In this document: positions 9,370 to 18,824 of the stretch, one piece after another
How positions within the stretch are numbered: position 1 is the first letter of the stretch
Layout: the number at the start of each line of letters is the position of its first letter
From: Pseudoalteromonas phenolica
Lineage (GTDB): Bacteria > Pseudomonadota > Gammaproteobacteria > Enterobacterales > Alteromonadaceae
DNA: 64,000 bases
Assembly: GCF_005886345.1 (NCBI RefSeq)
Contig: NZ_PNEC01000009.1
Location: forward strand, 1-64,000
Direction of reading: 5' to 3'
Program-made: the position numbers and the translations under genes
The notes under the pieces: generated by a model
Told to the model about the DNA's origin: nothing
The model's input: the letters and a program-made list of their open reading frames with translations, nothing else
Databases searched by the model: none

Positions 9370-10680
9370 CTACGCGAAGGTGAGTATTGCGGCAATGATA
9401 ATTCCACTCACTGCTAGCTGGATCAGACAAAAGCCCATGATATCTTTGGCCTTTAAGCCTGCGATTGCTAGTACAGGCAATGCCCAAAATGGTTGAATGA
9501 GGTTAGTCCAAGCGTCACCCCAAGCAACAGCCATCGCTACACGGTTTATCTCAGCGCCTAGCTCTATCGCCGCAGGTAAAACAATCGGGGCTTGCACAGC
9601 CCATTGACCGCCACCTGAAGGGACAAAAATATTCACCAAGCCGGCACTAATGAAGCTCCAAAATGGCAGTGTGTCAGCGCTACTCATTGAGACAAAGACA
9701 TTTGAAATTTGTTGGGCGAGACCTGAGTCTTTCATAATTGCCATGATCCCAGCATAAAACGGAAATTGAATAATAATACCCGCACCGCCATTCACTGCTT
9801 CTTGCAAGCTTTTAAGCAGATTAGCAGGCGTTTGATGAAGCAAAATAGCTAAAAATAAGAATAATCCGATCACACTATTTAGATTGAGCCCACCACCGAG
9901 CGCAATAAAGTAATAGCCCATATAACCACAGCCTAAGCTGCCAATGAGCATGCCGAGTAACTTACTGTGTTCTAGTTTTTCAGCTGGGGTATCGATGCTA
10001 ACAACCGCAGCCTTTTTTTCTTCAAGCTTTTCTTTCTCAACAATGATTTGTTGGTCTTTAGGCGGAAGCAGTAACGCATTGAGAAGAGGAAGCACAACCA
10101 GTAATATGGCCATTAAGATTAAATTAAAATGCGTAAACAGGGTATCTTGCGTAGTAATAACTCCAATACTGCCGCTAGAGAAGTGACCTTCTGTTGCAAT
10201 GGTTAAGGGTACTGAGCCCGATAATCCACCATGCCACACAATAAAACCAGAATAGGCACTGGCGACTAATACGCGGTAATCGACTTGTACATGGCGAGCG
10301 AGCGCTTTGGCAAATAATGCCCCAACAACCAATCCAAATCCCCAGTTTATCCAACTGGCAAGCATAGATACTAAGGTCACCATGACAATTGCCGTAGAGC
10401 CTGAGCTGGCTTTTTGCGCGAGTTTATCAAGGAGCGACTTACAAACAGGTGTACTAGCTAGCATAAAGCCCGCTACGAGTACCATTAACATCTGCATCGC
10501 AAAGGTTAGCAATGCCCAAAATCCTTGGCCCCAAGACGTAACGGCTTGCTCAAATGAAAAAGGGGTTAAGGTAATGCTGAGTGATAAAACAACCAGTGTT
10601 AATAAAAGTACGATAACGTAGGGGTCGGGTAAGTAACGTTCGACCAATTTAGTCACGGGCTGAGAGAGTTTATAAAGCAT
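9370..10680 (-). CDS. Short-chain fatty acid transporter, AtoE family
   Basis: 436-residue inner-membrane protein with about ten to twelve hydrophobic segments across its length. It matches the AtoE (TIGR00366) family, with the conserved VPSGGGQWAVQAP segment near residue 350 and the DAWTNLIQPFWALP segment near 395. The family imports short-chain fatty acids such as acetoacetate or butyrate. Unlike E. coli, no atoD, atoA or atoB genes lie nearby, so the substrate is inferred from family only. AGGA lies seven bases upstream of the ATG. Confidence 0.85.
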   Translation of the reverse strand: MLYKLSQPVTKLVERYLPDPYVIVLLLTLVVLSLSITLTPFSFEQAVTSWGQGFWALLTFAMQMLMVLVAGFMLASTPVCKSLLDKLAQKASSGSTAIVMVTLVSMLASWINWGFGLVVGALFAKALARHVQVDYRVLVASAYSGFIVWHGGLSGSVPLTIATEGHFSSGSIGVITTQDTLFTHFNLILMAILLVVLPLLNALLLPPKDQQIIVEKEKLEEKKAAVVSIDTPAEKLEHSKLLGMLIGSLGCGYMGYYFIALGGGLNLNSVIGLFLFLAILLHQTPANLLKSLQEAVNGGAGIIIQFPFYAGIMAIMKDSGLAQQISNVFVSMSSADTLPFWSFISAGLVNIFVPSGGGQWAVQAPIVLPAAIELGAEINRVAMAVAWGDAWTNLIQPFWALPVLAIAGLKAKDIMGFCLIQLAVSGIIIAAILTFA

Positions 10681-10972
10681 GATGAAATCCTGTTATTATT
10701 CTTTTAGCTATCAAGACACTAATCTTGTGCTTTGTTATCTATTAAGCATAACTAAATATCTAATGGACTGCCTTACTATTTATATCTAAAATTCAGTATG
10801 TTAAATGACGCCCAATAAAGTGAGTAAAAAAACCAATAAATGGCTTATTAAACCACTTTTATAATTTTGAAATAGAAAGTGATTTGTTTAACTATTTGAT
10901 TTGTATGGTTTAATATTTTTGGCACGATTACTGTTTAGTTAATAGCAGAAATCTTAAATAAGAGAGGTTACC
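10681..10972. other. Divergent intergenic region, 292 bases
   Basis: AT-rich region between the leftward AtoE gene and the rightward small membrane protein gene. It must hold both promoters. Candidate elements for the rightward gene are a TAATAT box at 10911-10916 and an overlapping sigma-54-like site at 10919-10935. No open reading frame or RNA gene was recognised. Confidence 0.5.
10919..10935 (+). promoter_or_regulatory. Possible sigma-54 promoter, imperfect
   Basis: TTGGCACG followed after four bases by CTGTT. The GG of the -24 box and the G of the -12 box have the canonical spacing, but the invariant GC of the -12 box reads GT, which lowers confidence. It sits about 38 bases upstream of the small membrane protein gene at 10973. 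A sigma-70 promoter using TAATAT at 10911 is the alternative. Confidence 0.3.
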
Positions 10973-11212
10973 ATGGCAGAACAAGGTTCAGGCGGTAATG
11001 TAATCGCCGCAATTTGTAATATATTTTTTCCTGGTTTAGGCCAGCTGGTACAAGGTCGTATTATTCCAGCACTTATTTTTGCAATCATCGTGTTTGGTGG
11101 TTATGCGCTTTGGTTCTTAGTACTTCCTGCAATTATTGCAGCAGTGGTGCATCTATGGGCAATCATCGATGCAGCGAAATACACTAGCTATCGTTCACGG
11201 TACGAGCGTTAG
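10973..11212 (+). CDS. Small two-span membrane protein, TM2-like, unknown function
   Basis: 79 residues. A short N-terminal tail is followed by PGLGQLVQGR, which resembles the PGLGQFYLGK turn of TM2-domain proteins, then two hydrophobic helices at about 28-47 and 49-66 and a basic C-terminal tail (YRSRYER). A GAGAGG ribosome site is placed 7 bases before the ATG. Orthologues of this kind are common in marine gammaproteobacteria but uncharacterised. Its last 18 bases overlap the end of the convergent AEC gene. Confidence 0.75.
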   Translation: MAEQGSGGNVIAAICNIFFPGLGQLVQGRIIPALIFAIIVFGGYALWFLVLPAIIAAVVHLWAIIDAAKYTSYRSRYER

Positions 11213-12106
11213 CAACCACATACTTAAAGTAAAGACGCTGAGCAGTGTTGATAGCACAACACTGCTGGCAGCAACATCTTGTTTTACTCTTAATTGTCTT
11301 GCTACTAAGTAAGCATTCACGCCCAGTGGCGATGCGGCCATTAGAGTGACAACGGCAACATGCGCTGTTGGTAGGTTAAACGCCCAAGTCGCAAAAGAAA
11401 AGACAGCGGCGGGTAGCAGGCCGAGTTTAATAACGCTGATTATTAATGCGCCTTTCCAAGCTTCTTTCACCGAATATTGATTTAAACTTGCACCTAACAC
11501 AAATAACGCCCCAGCGATTGCTGGCTCGCTTAGTAAATCTAGCCCATTGATGAGTGTTGTAGGAAGTGGAACTGACATGGTATTTGCCACAATACCTAAG
11601 CTTATACTCAGTACGACAGGATTGAGCAGTAAAGGTTTTAATAACTCACCCAAGCTCCCTTTCACATTACTACTTAAAGCAAAGGTCAATGCAAATAAGA
11701 GTGCACTATGAAAAGTGATCACCATAAACACCAATGCGCCATAATGCTCACCAAATGCCATGATTATGATGGGCAAGCCCACTAATACCGTATTTGAATA
11801 ACACCCAGAAAGCGAAAGAACCGCAGATTCAGCCAGTGATAGCTTACCAAGCGCTTTAAAAGCAATGCATAATGCAAAATACACAAGCACCACAGGTAGA
11901 TAAAAGCTGAGTAGTAGGTTGAGTGACAATGCCTGTTGTAAATCGGCTTTGTACATACTGAGGAAAAGAAAAATGGGAATAGCCAAATTGAAAATAAAGG
12001 TGCGCAGTCCTTCAAAATGAACCGAGGATAAGAATTTTATTTTGGCACAAATAAACCCAGCGGTGACCACGAAGATCAGCGGGAACAAAATATCAATTGG
12101 GTTCAT
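11195..12106 (-). CDS. AEC-family (auxin efflux carrier-like) permease
   Basis: 303 residues from the ATG at 12106, which begins MNPIDILFPL and fits the family's outward N-terminus; a longer reading from 12163 adds 19 residues with no homology character. Ten hydrophobic segments in two five-helix halves are visible. Bacterial members export or exchange organic anions such as malate or malonate; nothing nearby reveals the substrate. It is a single-gene unit converging with the small membrane protein gene. Confidence 0.82.
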   Translation of the reverse strand: MNPIDILFPLIFVVTAGFICAKIKFLSSVHFEGLRTFIFNLAIPIFLFLSMYKADLQQALSLNLLLSFYLPVVLVYFALCIAFKALGKLSLAESAVLSLSGCYSNTVLVGLPIIIMAFGEHYGALVFMVITFHSALLFALTFALSSNVKGSLGELLKPLLLNPVVLSISLGIVANTMSVPLPTTLINGLDLLSEPAIAGALFVLGASLNQYSVKEAWKGALIISVIKLGLLPAAVFSFATWAFNLPTAHVAVVTLMAASPLGVNAYLVARQLRVKQDVAASSVVLSTLLSVFTLSMWLLTLVP

Positions 12107-12238
12107 ATCTACTCGAAATGGTGTCGGAGCGTGAATTATCCTGTTTACGCGATGAAAGCTCAAGTCGCTGGGCAGTTTATGCCATGCACAGTATAATATT
12201 CTTTGTTTATGAGTTTATTAATTTTGAGAGAAAGTCGT

Positions 12239-12610
12239 ATGGAGTATCAATTTATTCGTGATCCAATCAGTGGTTTCAGGGTCAAGATCAGTGACGAGCA
12301 AGCTTTAATTGGTCGCTGGTTTAACGAAGAGCTGACTCACAATGAAGTAAAAGACTTACTCGTTCAATGTCGTAATATTAAGTCATTAAACACACCTTTG
12401 GTAAGATTGGGCAAAGAAGTAAGCTTTAAGTTGTGTGAGCAAGAGGCATTATTTGAAGCGCATAGCTTATTTCATAACAGTGATGACTTAGCGCAATATC
12501 AAGATGATGCACTTGAACTCGACGAACATGGCCTAATGGCAGTGTGTGGTTTTGAAGATTTTGTTGATTTATTAGAAGCTTGGCATGACTTTATTGGAAG
12601 AGGTCGCTAG
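12239..12610 (+). CDS. yacL: YacL family protein (UPF0231)
   Basis: 123 residues from the ATG at 12239, which has a GAGAG site upstream; a start at 12203 is open but adds 12 residues not found in the family. It resembles E. coli YacL across its length: MEYQFIRD at the N-terminus, GRWFNEE near 30 and CGFEDFVDLLEAWHDFI at the C-terminus. It is a small acidic soluble protein of unknown function. Separate gene with the oxygenase gene converging 20 bases downstream. Confidence 0.85.
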   Translation: MEYQFIRDPISGFRVKISDEQALIGRWFNEELTHNEVKDLLVQCRNIKSLNTPLVRLGKEVSFKLCEQEALFEAHSLFHNSDDLAQYQDDALELDEHGLMAVCGFEDFVDLLEAWHDFIGRGR

Positions 12611-12630
12611 GACTTCTTCCAAATTCAGCT

Positions 12631-13347
12631 TTACATGGTAGCCTGTTCTGGTGGCGCACCGTAGATTTGTTCGGCTCTGTTAAACAGTATCCAAGACGTT
12701 AATATATACTTATCGTTCGAAACTGGAATACAGCCCCGGTGTGTGTGGGTGAAATAAGCCGGTGCGACAACCATAGAGCCTTTTTTAGGGGCTATTTTTT
12801 TATTCTGATAGTGAAACTCAGTTTCTCCACCTTCTTCAACATCATTCAAATAAAACATAAATAATAGCACGCGGTGAAGTGCTTCATTATGGCCGACTTG
12901 TGGGTAAACTTCGCTGTGCCAGTATGGATAACCGCCTTTACCTGCTTGGTATTTTTGCGCTTGAATGTTGCCCAAGCGAAACAACTGCTGCGTGAGCACG
13001 TGAATTTGTGGTTTTCCAACCTCTTCGAAATTATCAACGGTTAAGTCGACAGGTTGCCCAGTTTTTGGGTGATACACTTTTAAGCCAAATGCACCGATCA
13101 TCATAAAGAAGTGTTCTTCAATATACTTGAACACATGCTGTGCGGTGACTTGTTGAATGTGTTGTAAAGTCTGTGCGTACTCAGGGTGCGCATTTAAATA
13201 CAGATCGTGACTAATTTTTTTGCTTAGATCGACACCACCAGACGTGACCCCTTGCTTTAGGTGAGGGCTTTGGTCAAACTGCTGCACAAATGAATCGCAA
13301 AAGTCAGTTGAGAGTGCGTTGTCGTAAACGCGAATAAAATCTGTCAT
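12631..13347 (-). CDS. 2OG-Fe(II) oxygenase, prolyl-4-hydroxylase-like, with HxE metal site
   Basis: 238 residues. The double-stranded beta-helix region (about 125-225) has the usual prolyl hydroxylase landmarks: a YLND and EGGETEFHY strand pair, PKKGSMVVAP, then HRG (His203) and a downstream Lys near 212 for 2-oxoglutarate. The first metal motif reads H144-S-E146 instead of the customary HxD. Glutamate is known at this position in a few 2OG enzymes such as clavaminate synthase and AsnO, so activity is plausible. No signal peptide is seen, so a cytoplasmic substrate is likely but unidentified. It is divergent from the thioesterase gene with a 29-base gap. Confidence 0.82.
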   Translation of the reverse strand: MTDFIRVYDNALSTDFCDSFVQQFDQSPHLKQGVTSGGVDLSKKISHDLYLNAHPEYAQTLQHIQQVTAQHVFKYIEEHFFMMIGAFGLKVYHPKTGQPVDLTVDNFEEVGKPQIHVLTQQLFRLGNIQAQKYQAGKGGYPYWHSEVYPQVGHNEALHRVLLFMFYLNDVEEGGETEFHYQNKKIAPKKGSMVVAPAYFTHTHRGCIPVSNDKYILTSWILFNRAEQIYGAPPEQATM

Positions 13348-13376
13348 CTGAGTACCTACAGGATATTAGAATTATT

Positions 13377-13766
13377 ATGTTGTCAGAAAAACTCATGCCG
13401 CGTTTTAGTGAAACCGACGTGCTCGGACACATCAACAATACCGCACTACCGGTTTGGTTTGAAGCGGCACGTGTGCCTATTTTTAAGATTTTTACCCCAG
13501 ACCTAGATCCAAAACAATGGAAATTGATTGTTGCCAAAGTGGAAGTAACCTTCAAAGGTGAGTTATTTTATGGCCAAGAAGTGGAAGTTAAAACTGCCAT
13601 TGAACGCATAGGATCAAGTTCATTTGTGATTTTACAGCAAGCTTGGCAGCACGGAGAGTGCTGCGCAGAAGGTAAAACAGTGATGGTACGTTATGATTTT
13701 ACGGACAAAAGTTCACAACCATTAAGTAAAGAAGAAAAGCAGCAGCTTACTGCTTTTCTTCTGTAG
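13377..13766 (+). CDS. Hotdog-fold acyl-CoA thioesterase (4HBT family)
   Basis: 129 residues with the active-site segment TDVLGHINNTALPVWFEAAR near 14-33, as in YbgC/FadM-like thioesterases; the usual catalytic Asp lies in SETD. A central helix and five-strand hotdog sheet are consistent with the length. It probably hydrolyses an acyl-CoA, substrate unknown. The ribosome site is poor (AGGA 13 bases before the ATG); ATG at 13395 is an alternative but would cut the first strand. The last 20 bases overlap the convergent membrane protein gene. Confidence 0.82.
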   Translation: MLSEKLMPRFSETDVLGHINNTALPVWFEAARVPIFKIFTPDLDPKQWKLIVAKVEVTFKGELFYGQEVEVKTAIERIGSSSFVILQQAWQHGECCAEGKTVMVRYDFTDKSSQPLSKEEKQQLTAFLL

Positions 13767-14889
13767 GTACTGAAATCGAGGGTTTAAATTGGTGGCCAAT
13801 GGCCACCGAAATACAAGGTTTAACTTCGTATTTATAAGTACGTTCTTGTTCTGACAGCTGAGTGATCTCCAAAATTTCATAATCATTTAGTTCTACCATA
13901 CGGCTACCTTCGGTTACTCGGCAGCGCGAATAACTATCAGCTTCTAGCTCATAAATGAAGTAAGCTAAAATGGATTTAATACGATTATCATAAGCTTCTG
14001 CGCGTTCTGACAGTGAAATGCTTTCAGCTTCGCCCTCACCAATATTTATAGACATAATAGAGCTTTGCTCTTTTTGTACTTCTGCTATTGCTTGTTCGAC
14101 TTGCTCTGCGTTTTCTGCATCTGCTTTACTATTATCAGAAAGCTCTTTATCTATCTCTTTGGTTATATTGCTACTAACCGTGGTATTACTGAAACTCTCA
14201 ATAACATTGGTGAACATTGTACTCATACCGCCTAACATGCCTGATGAAAAGGTGAACATCAGTACAAATACAAATAACATTACACACAAGGTCATACGGA
14301 TAAAGCTGGTAATGATTGGAAAGCGATATTCAGGTGGGTGCCACATGGTATGCAAGCCAAATGGGCGCATGAGTAATAAAAGCAATACATAAAATGGTTG
14401 CAGTAGAGGGACTAATAGCAAAATGCTTAATGTACTGATGAAAAACCAAGAAGGTAATGACAGCATTAAGCTTAGATTGTGAGTATAAGGAAAGTGGTCG
14501 GCACTCACCCCGGTTATGTCATTAATCGCCCCTGCTGCATAGGCGAGTGCATAGTTAGCAATAAAAGCATAGAAGATAAGTACCACTGCTTTACCGGGTA
14601 GGCTGTCCCAAAACTTCATGAGCTTCGGCCATAACTCATTGAGTAGCGCAGAAATAATAATGATGACCAGTAAAAAGCTTGAAGGTGAAAACATATCCTC
14701 CATCATTTGTGCATTTTCAGACACACCTGATGGTGGGGTTGTTTCACCGTTGATTTGATAAATGAAAAAAACAATAGCTGTTAGGTATAGGCGTTGAGAA
14801 AACGTCAAAGAGCGCCAAAAAGTGAGCCACTTAGTTTTAATGTAAAAGTAGAAGCTGGTTATGTGTTTTGGGCCGGGTAGGTGTTCCAT
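13747..14889 (-). CDS. Unknown multi-span membrane protein with soluble C-terminal domain
   Basis: 380 residues from the ATG at 14889 (GGAT site upstream); 14916 is an open alternative that adds nine residues without a ribosome site. I do not recognise the family. Five to six hydrophobic segments lie between about 30 and 235, separated by short polar loops. A polar region follows (about 245-300), rich in Ser, Glu and Ala and likely coiled coil. The C-terminal 80 residues (about 300-380) look like a small soluble domain with a cysteine at each end. Nothing in the neighbourhood suggests a role. Confidence 0.7.
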   Translation of the reverse strand: MEHLPGPKHITSFYFYIKTKWLTFWRSLTFSQRLYLTAIVFFIYQINGETTPPSGVSENAQMMEDMFSPSSFLLVIIIISALLNELWPKLMKFWDSLPGKAVVLIFYAFIANYALAYAAGAINDITGVSADHFPYTHNLSLMLSLPSWFFISTLSILLLVPLLQPFYVLLLLLMRPFGLHTMWHPPEYRFPIITSFIRMTLCVMLFVFVLMFTFSSGMLGGMSTMFTNVIESFSNTTVSSNITKEIDKELSDNSKADAENAEQVEQAIAEVQKEQSSIMSINIGEGEAESISLSERAEAYDNRIKSILAYFIYELEADSYSRCRVTEGSRMVELNDYEILEITQLSEQERTYKYEVKPCISVAIGHQFKPSISVPTEEKQ

Positions 14890-14955
14890 GGATATATCCG
14901 TTATTATTTTTATCATTTTATTTTTAGCACATTGTTGCGCATTAAACAGTCACAC

Positions 14956-14997
14956 AACAAAAAAGCTTGCTTCTATTATGAGGCAAGCTTTTAAAAA
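14956..14997 (-). terminator. Terminator of uvrA
   Basis: Ten-base stem, AAAAGCTTGC at 14961-14970 paired with 14983-14992, around a 12-base loop. On the minus strand it is followed by a run of T residues (complement of the A-run at 14959-14964). It begins about 35 bases after the uvrA stop codon. Confidence 0.72.
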
Positions 14998-15026
14998 ATT
15001 AACCATTATTTATGAAATTAAGTTTA

Positions 15027-17849
15027 TTATTTTAATAGTGGTTTTAGGTATCTACCTGTGTGAGATGCGTCACATTCAGCTACCACTTCAGGTGTACCCG
15101 AGATAAGAATTTGACCACCGCCAGCGCCACCTTCAGGGCCTAAGTCGACAATCCAATCTGCGGTTTTTATCACATCTAAATTGTGTTCAATCACTACAAT
15201 AGTGTTGCCATGGTCGCGTAAGCGATGCAGTACTGCCAGTAATTGCTGAATATCATGGAAGTGCAAACCTGTGGTCGGCTCGTCCAAAATATATAGAGTT
15301 TTACCGGTGTCGCGTTTAGATAATTCTCTAGCGAGTTTTACACGCTGTGCTTCACCACCAGAAAGGGTGGTAGCAGCTTGACCTAAACGAATATAGGTTA
15401 AGCCTACATCTATTAGTGTTTGCAGTTTGCGGCTGATCGCTGGAATTTTATCGAAGAATTCACGGGCATCTTCAACCGTCATCTCTAGCACTTCATGGAT
15501 GTTTTTACCTTTATAAAGTACTTCTAAGGTTTCACGGTTATAACGCTTACCCGCACACACATCACATGGTACGTATACATCAGGTAAGAAGTGCATTTCT
15601 ACTTTGATAACACCGTCACCCTGACATGCTTCACAACGACCACCTTTTACGTTAAAACTAAAACGGCCGACTTTATAGCCACGGGAGCGCGCTTCTTGTG
15701 TGCCCGCAAACAGTTCACGAATGGCCGTGAAGATACCGGTATAGGTTGCAGGGTTTGAACGAGGAGTACGACCTATTGGGCTTTGATCAATGTCGATCAC
15801 TTTATCGAAATGTTCAAGGCCTTGAATATCTTTGTGTGGTGCAGGCTCAGCCGTGGTCGCTCCATTCAGTGCTGTGTGAGCCAGCTTAAATAGTGTGTCA
15901 TTAATAAGGGTTGATTTACCAGAGCCCGACACACCTGTGATACAGGTCATTAAGCCAAATGGAATACGTAGGTCGACATTTTTTAAGTTATTACCTGTGG
16001 CGCCAAATAGTTCTAGCCATTTATCTTCTGGCTGGTGGCGTTGTTCTGGAACGACAATGGCTTTTGCGCCACTTAAGTACTGACCTGTTAAAGATTCAGT
16101 TGATTTAAGAATGTCTTCACGAGAACCCTCTGCAACGACATGGCCACCGTGTACACCTGCACCTGGGCCGATATCGATAATGTGATCCGCCGCACGAATG
16201 GCATCTTCATCGTGCTCAACCACAATTACGGTATTACCTAGATCACGTAGATGAGTTAACGTGCTAAGCAAGCGGTCATTATCGCGTTGATGAAGACCAA
16301 TTGAAGGTTCATCAAGCACATACATAACGCCGACGAGGCCAGCACCAATTTGACTGGCAAGACGAATACGCTGCGCTTCACCGCCTGAAAGGGTATCAGC
16401 ACTGCGCTCTAGTGATAAATAATTCAAACCAACGTTAATTAAGAAAGATAATCGGTCGCGGATCTCTTTTAAGATTTTTTCAGCGATTTGTGCACGTTGC
16501 CCAGTGAGCTCTAACTCATCGAAGAAGGTCATGGCATCGCCGATGCTCATAAGCGTTACATCTGGCAGCGTTGTTTTACCTATAAACACGTGACGTGCTT
16601 CTTCACGTAAACGTGAGCCATTACAGCTAGGACATGCTTGATTGGTTTGATACTTGGCAAGCTCTTCACGAACAGAGCTGGATTCAGTTTCACGATAACG
16701 GCGACTCATATTATTTAGCACGCCTTCAAATTCGTGATTACGAGTGATCACATCTCCGCGGTCATTGCGATAGTTAAAGGCAATCTTAGTTTTACCTGAG
16801 CCTTCTAGTACAACTTTTTGCGCGTCTTTAGATAACTTCTCAAAAGGTACTTCTAAGTCAAAATCATAATGCTCAGCCACAGATTGCAGCATTTGGAAGT
16901 AATAGAAGCTGCGTTTGTCCCAGCCTTTAATTGCACCGCCACTTAAGCTAAGTTCAGGATTTTGTACCACGCGACTTGGGTCGAAGTATTGTCTCACACC
17001 TAAGCCATCACAGCTTTGACAAGCGCCTGCCGGGTTATTGAACGAGAATAAACGCGGCTCTAGTTCAGTCATCGCATAGCCACAAGTCGGGCAGGCAAAG
17101 TTAGCAGAGAAAGTAAGCTCTGCTTGTTCTGTGTCGTCCATATTCGCAACAACAGCCACACCACCCGATAATTCTAATGCGGTTTCGAATGATTCAGCCA
17201 AACGTTGTTGTAAGCCATCTTTCACTTTAAAGCGGTCAACAACCACTTCAATGGTGTGTTTTTTATGTAATTCGAGGGTTGGTGGATCGCTTAAATCACA
17301 CACTTCACCATCAACACGGGCGCGAATGTAGCCTTGAGCACTCAATTGCTCGAATAGTTTGACGTGTTCACCCTTACGGTTTTTTACCACAGGCGCCAAC
17401 AGCATCAGCTTGCTACCTTCAGGTTGCTCTAAAACAGTATCTACCATCTGGCTGATAGTCTGTGCTGCAAGCGGTAAATCATGAGTCGGACAGCGAGGCT
17501 CACCCACACGTGCGAATAGTAAGCGTAGGTAATCGTAAATCTCGGTAATAGTACCCACAGTAGAACGAGGGTTGTGAGACGTTGATTTTTGCTCAATGGA
17601 AATTGCAGGTGAAAGACCTTCAATATGGTCTACATCGGGTTTTTCCATCAAAGATAAAAATTGGCGCGCATAAGCAGAAAGCGACTCGACATAACGGCGT
17701 TGGCCTTCTGCATATAAAGTATCAAACGCAAGAGAGGATTTGCCTGAGCCAGATAAACCTGTGATAACAATCAACTTATCACGTGGAATAGTCAGTGAAA
17801 TATTCTTCAGGTTATGGGTGCGGGCGCCTCTTACTTCTATATTATCCAT
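15027..17849 (-). CDS. uvrA: Excinuclease ABC subunit UvrA
   Basis: 940 residues from the ATG at 17849 ([16 protein letters not shown]), which has a GGAG site and gives exactly the length of E. coli UvrA; 11 extra upstream residues are open but unlikely. Two ABC ATPase modules are present, the first with GLSGSGKSS near 31 and the second with [10 protein letters not shown] near 640, each with an LSGGEAQR signature. Zinc-binding CxxC pairs occur at [18 protein letters not shown] and CDVC. It scans DNA for bulky lesions and loads UvrB. I found no convincing LexA box upstream. It is divergent from the binding-protein-like gene. Confidence 0.98.
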   Translation of the reverse strand: MDNIEVRGARTHNLKNISLTIPRDKLIVITGLSGSGKSSLAFDTLYAEGQRRYVESLSAYARQFLSLMEKPDVDHIEGLSPAISIEQKSTSHNPRSTVGTITEIYDYLRLLFARVGEPRCPTHDLPLAAQTISQMVDTVLEQPEGSKLMLLAPVVKNRKGEHVKLFEQLSAQGYIRARVDGEVCDLSDPPTLELHKKHTIEVVVDRFKVKDGLQQRLAESFETALELSGGVAVVANMDDTEQAELTFSANFACPTCGYAMTELEPRLFSFNNPAGACQSCDGLGVRQYFDPSRVVQNPELSLSGGAIKGWDKRSFYYFQMLQSVAEHYDFDLEVPFEKLSKDAQKVVLEGSGKTKIAFNYRNDRGDVITRNHEFEGVLNNMSRRYRETESSSVREELAKYQTNQACPSCNGSRLREEARHVFIGKTTLPDVTLMSIGDAMTFFDELELTGQRAQIAEKILKEIRDRLSFLINVGLNYLSLERSADTLSGGEAQRIRLASQIGAGLVGVMYVLDEPSIGLHQRDNDRLLSTLTHLRDLGNTVIVVEHDEDAIRAADHIIDIGPGAGVHGGHVVAEGSREDILKSTESLTGQYLSGAKAIVVPEQRHQPEDKWLELFGATGNNLKNVDLRIPFGLMTCITGVSGSGKSTLINDTLFKLAHTALNGATTAEPAPHKDIQGLEHFDKVIDIDQSPIGRTPRSNPATYTGIFTAIRELFAGTQEARSRGYKVGRFSFNVKGGRCEACQGDGVIKVEMHFLPDVYVPCDVCAGKRYNRETLEVLYKGKNIHEVLEMTVEDAREFFDKIPAISRKLQTLIDVGLTYIRLGQAATTLSGGEAQRVKLARELSKRDTGKTLYILDEPTTGLHFHDIQQLLAVLHRLRDHGNTIVVIEHNLDVIKTADWIVDLGPEGGAGGGQILISGTPEVVAECDASHTGRYLKPLLK

Positions 17850-17976
17850 GATGCTCCAGTAACTGCTTGAGGGTGTAATCAAACTTCGCCACAGTATCGC
17901 ACATTTTTGTGAAAATTATCGCTTCTTTATAAAAGCATCTACACTGAATAAGTGGTAAAAATGTGGCTAATAAATT

Positions 17977-18756
17977 TTGAACAGTCTATACGTATCCTCT
18001 TTCTTTTTGGTTTTCAGTCTCAATACGCAAGCGCTTACGGACATGCGTGTTAACTCTGAGTGCAATATAGTGGTGCGTTTTGAAAATTTTGCTCGTTACA
18101 GAAACCAAGCCGACGCTTTGAGCTGGCACGGCCTAGACGTTGATTTTGCCAAAGCGCTTTTAGAAGAAGCAAACTGTAGCTATAGATTTGTAAGTTTACC
18201 TTGGGGCCGTTCAATCAAAATGCTTGAAACAGGTGAGATAGGCATGATGCTCAGTATGTCACCAACCAAGCAGCGTGAGCGGTTTGCTTATTTTATTGGC
18301 CCTCAACGCAACGAAACCATTGTGCTTGTGACTTATAAGTCTAGACCTTATACACTTAAGAGTTATCAAGATTTACTGACATTACCAGCTCCAATCGCAA
18401 TTCATCGAGATGCGGTTTATGGTCCTAAAGTTGACGCACTGTTAAAAAATACGCCGAATATAGAAGAGCGCTTTACAGTGATCACAAATAACAAACTGCG
18501 TATTAGCATGTTAAAGCATGGTCGAATCTCAGGCTTTTTTGCTGAGAAATATAATATGCTCTACCAATCAGAAAATAATCCAGACTACATGCAAGTAGAA
18601 ATAAATCCTTTCGTCATTAATCGAGAGCCTGTTTACATTGCTCTTAGCAAGCAGAGTGTCTCTCCGAAAACGAAAGCGCGTTTGGAGCGGGCTTTAGAGC
18701 GACTAAAGCAAACAGGCAAAATTAGAGCAATTTTAAAAAAATACAAATTAGATTAA
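17977..18756 (+). CDS. Periplasmic solute-binding protein-like (SBP_bac_3), no transporter
   Basis: 259 residues from a TTG codon at 17977, the first usable start after an in-frame stop at 17971-17973. It then yields a signal peptide ending NTQA at about 19. The body is a type-3 extracellular binding domain, with DFAKALLEEANCSYRFVSLPWGRS near 48-71 and TKQRERFAYF near 94. No permease or ATPase is nearby, so it may be a sensor or an orphan binding protein; such stand-alone copies are common in Pseudoalteromonas and Shewanella. Ligand unknown. The ribosome site is weak, and the start carries some doubt. Confidence 0.75.
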   Translation: MNSLYVSSFFLVFSLNTQALTDMRVNSECNIVVRFENFARYRNQADALSWHGLDVDFAKALLEEANCSYRFVSLPWGRSIKMLETGEIGMMLSMSPTKQRERFAYFIGPQRNETIVLVTYKSRPYTLKSYQDLLTLPAPIAIHRDAVYGPKVDALLKNTPNIEERFTVITNNKLRISMLKHGRISGFFAEKYNMLYQSENNPDYMQVEINPFVINREPVYIALSKQSVSPKTKARLERALERLKQTGKIRAILKKYKLD

Positions 18757-18824
18757 GTTTTTTGCAACGGCTATTTTTTTGTTAAACTGTCGCGCGCATT
18801 TGCGAGTCAGTTATAACGAGAACT

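Noticed and set aside
17850-17976. Possible LexA (SOS) box upstream of uvrA
   Set aside because: I looked for CTGT-N8-ACAG on both strands in the gap and found no acceptable match. A genome-scale LexA model could still find a weak one.
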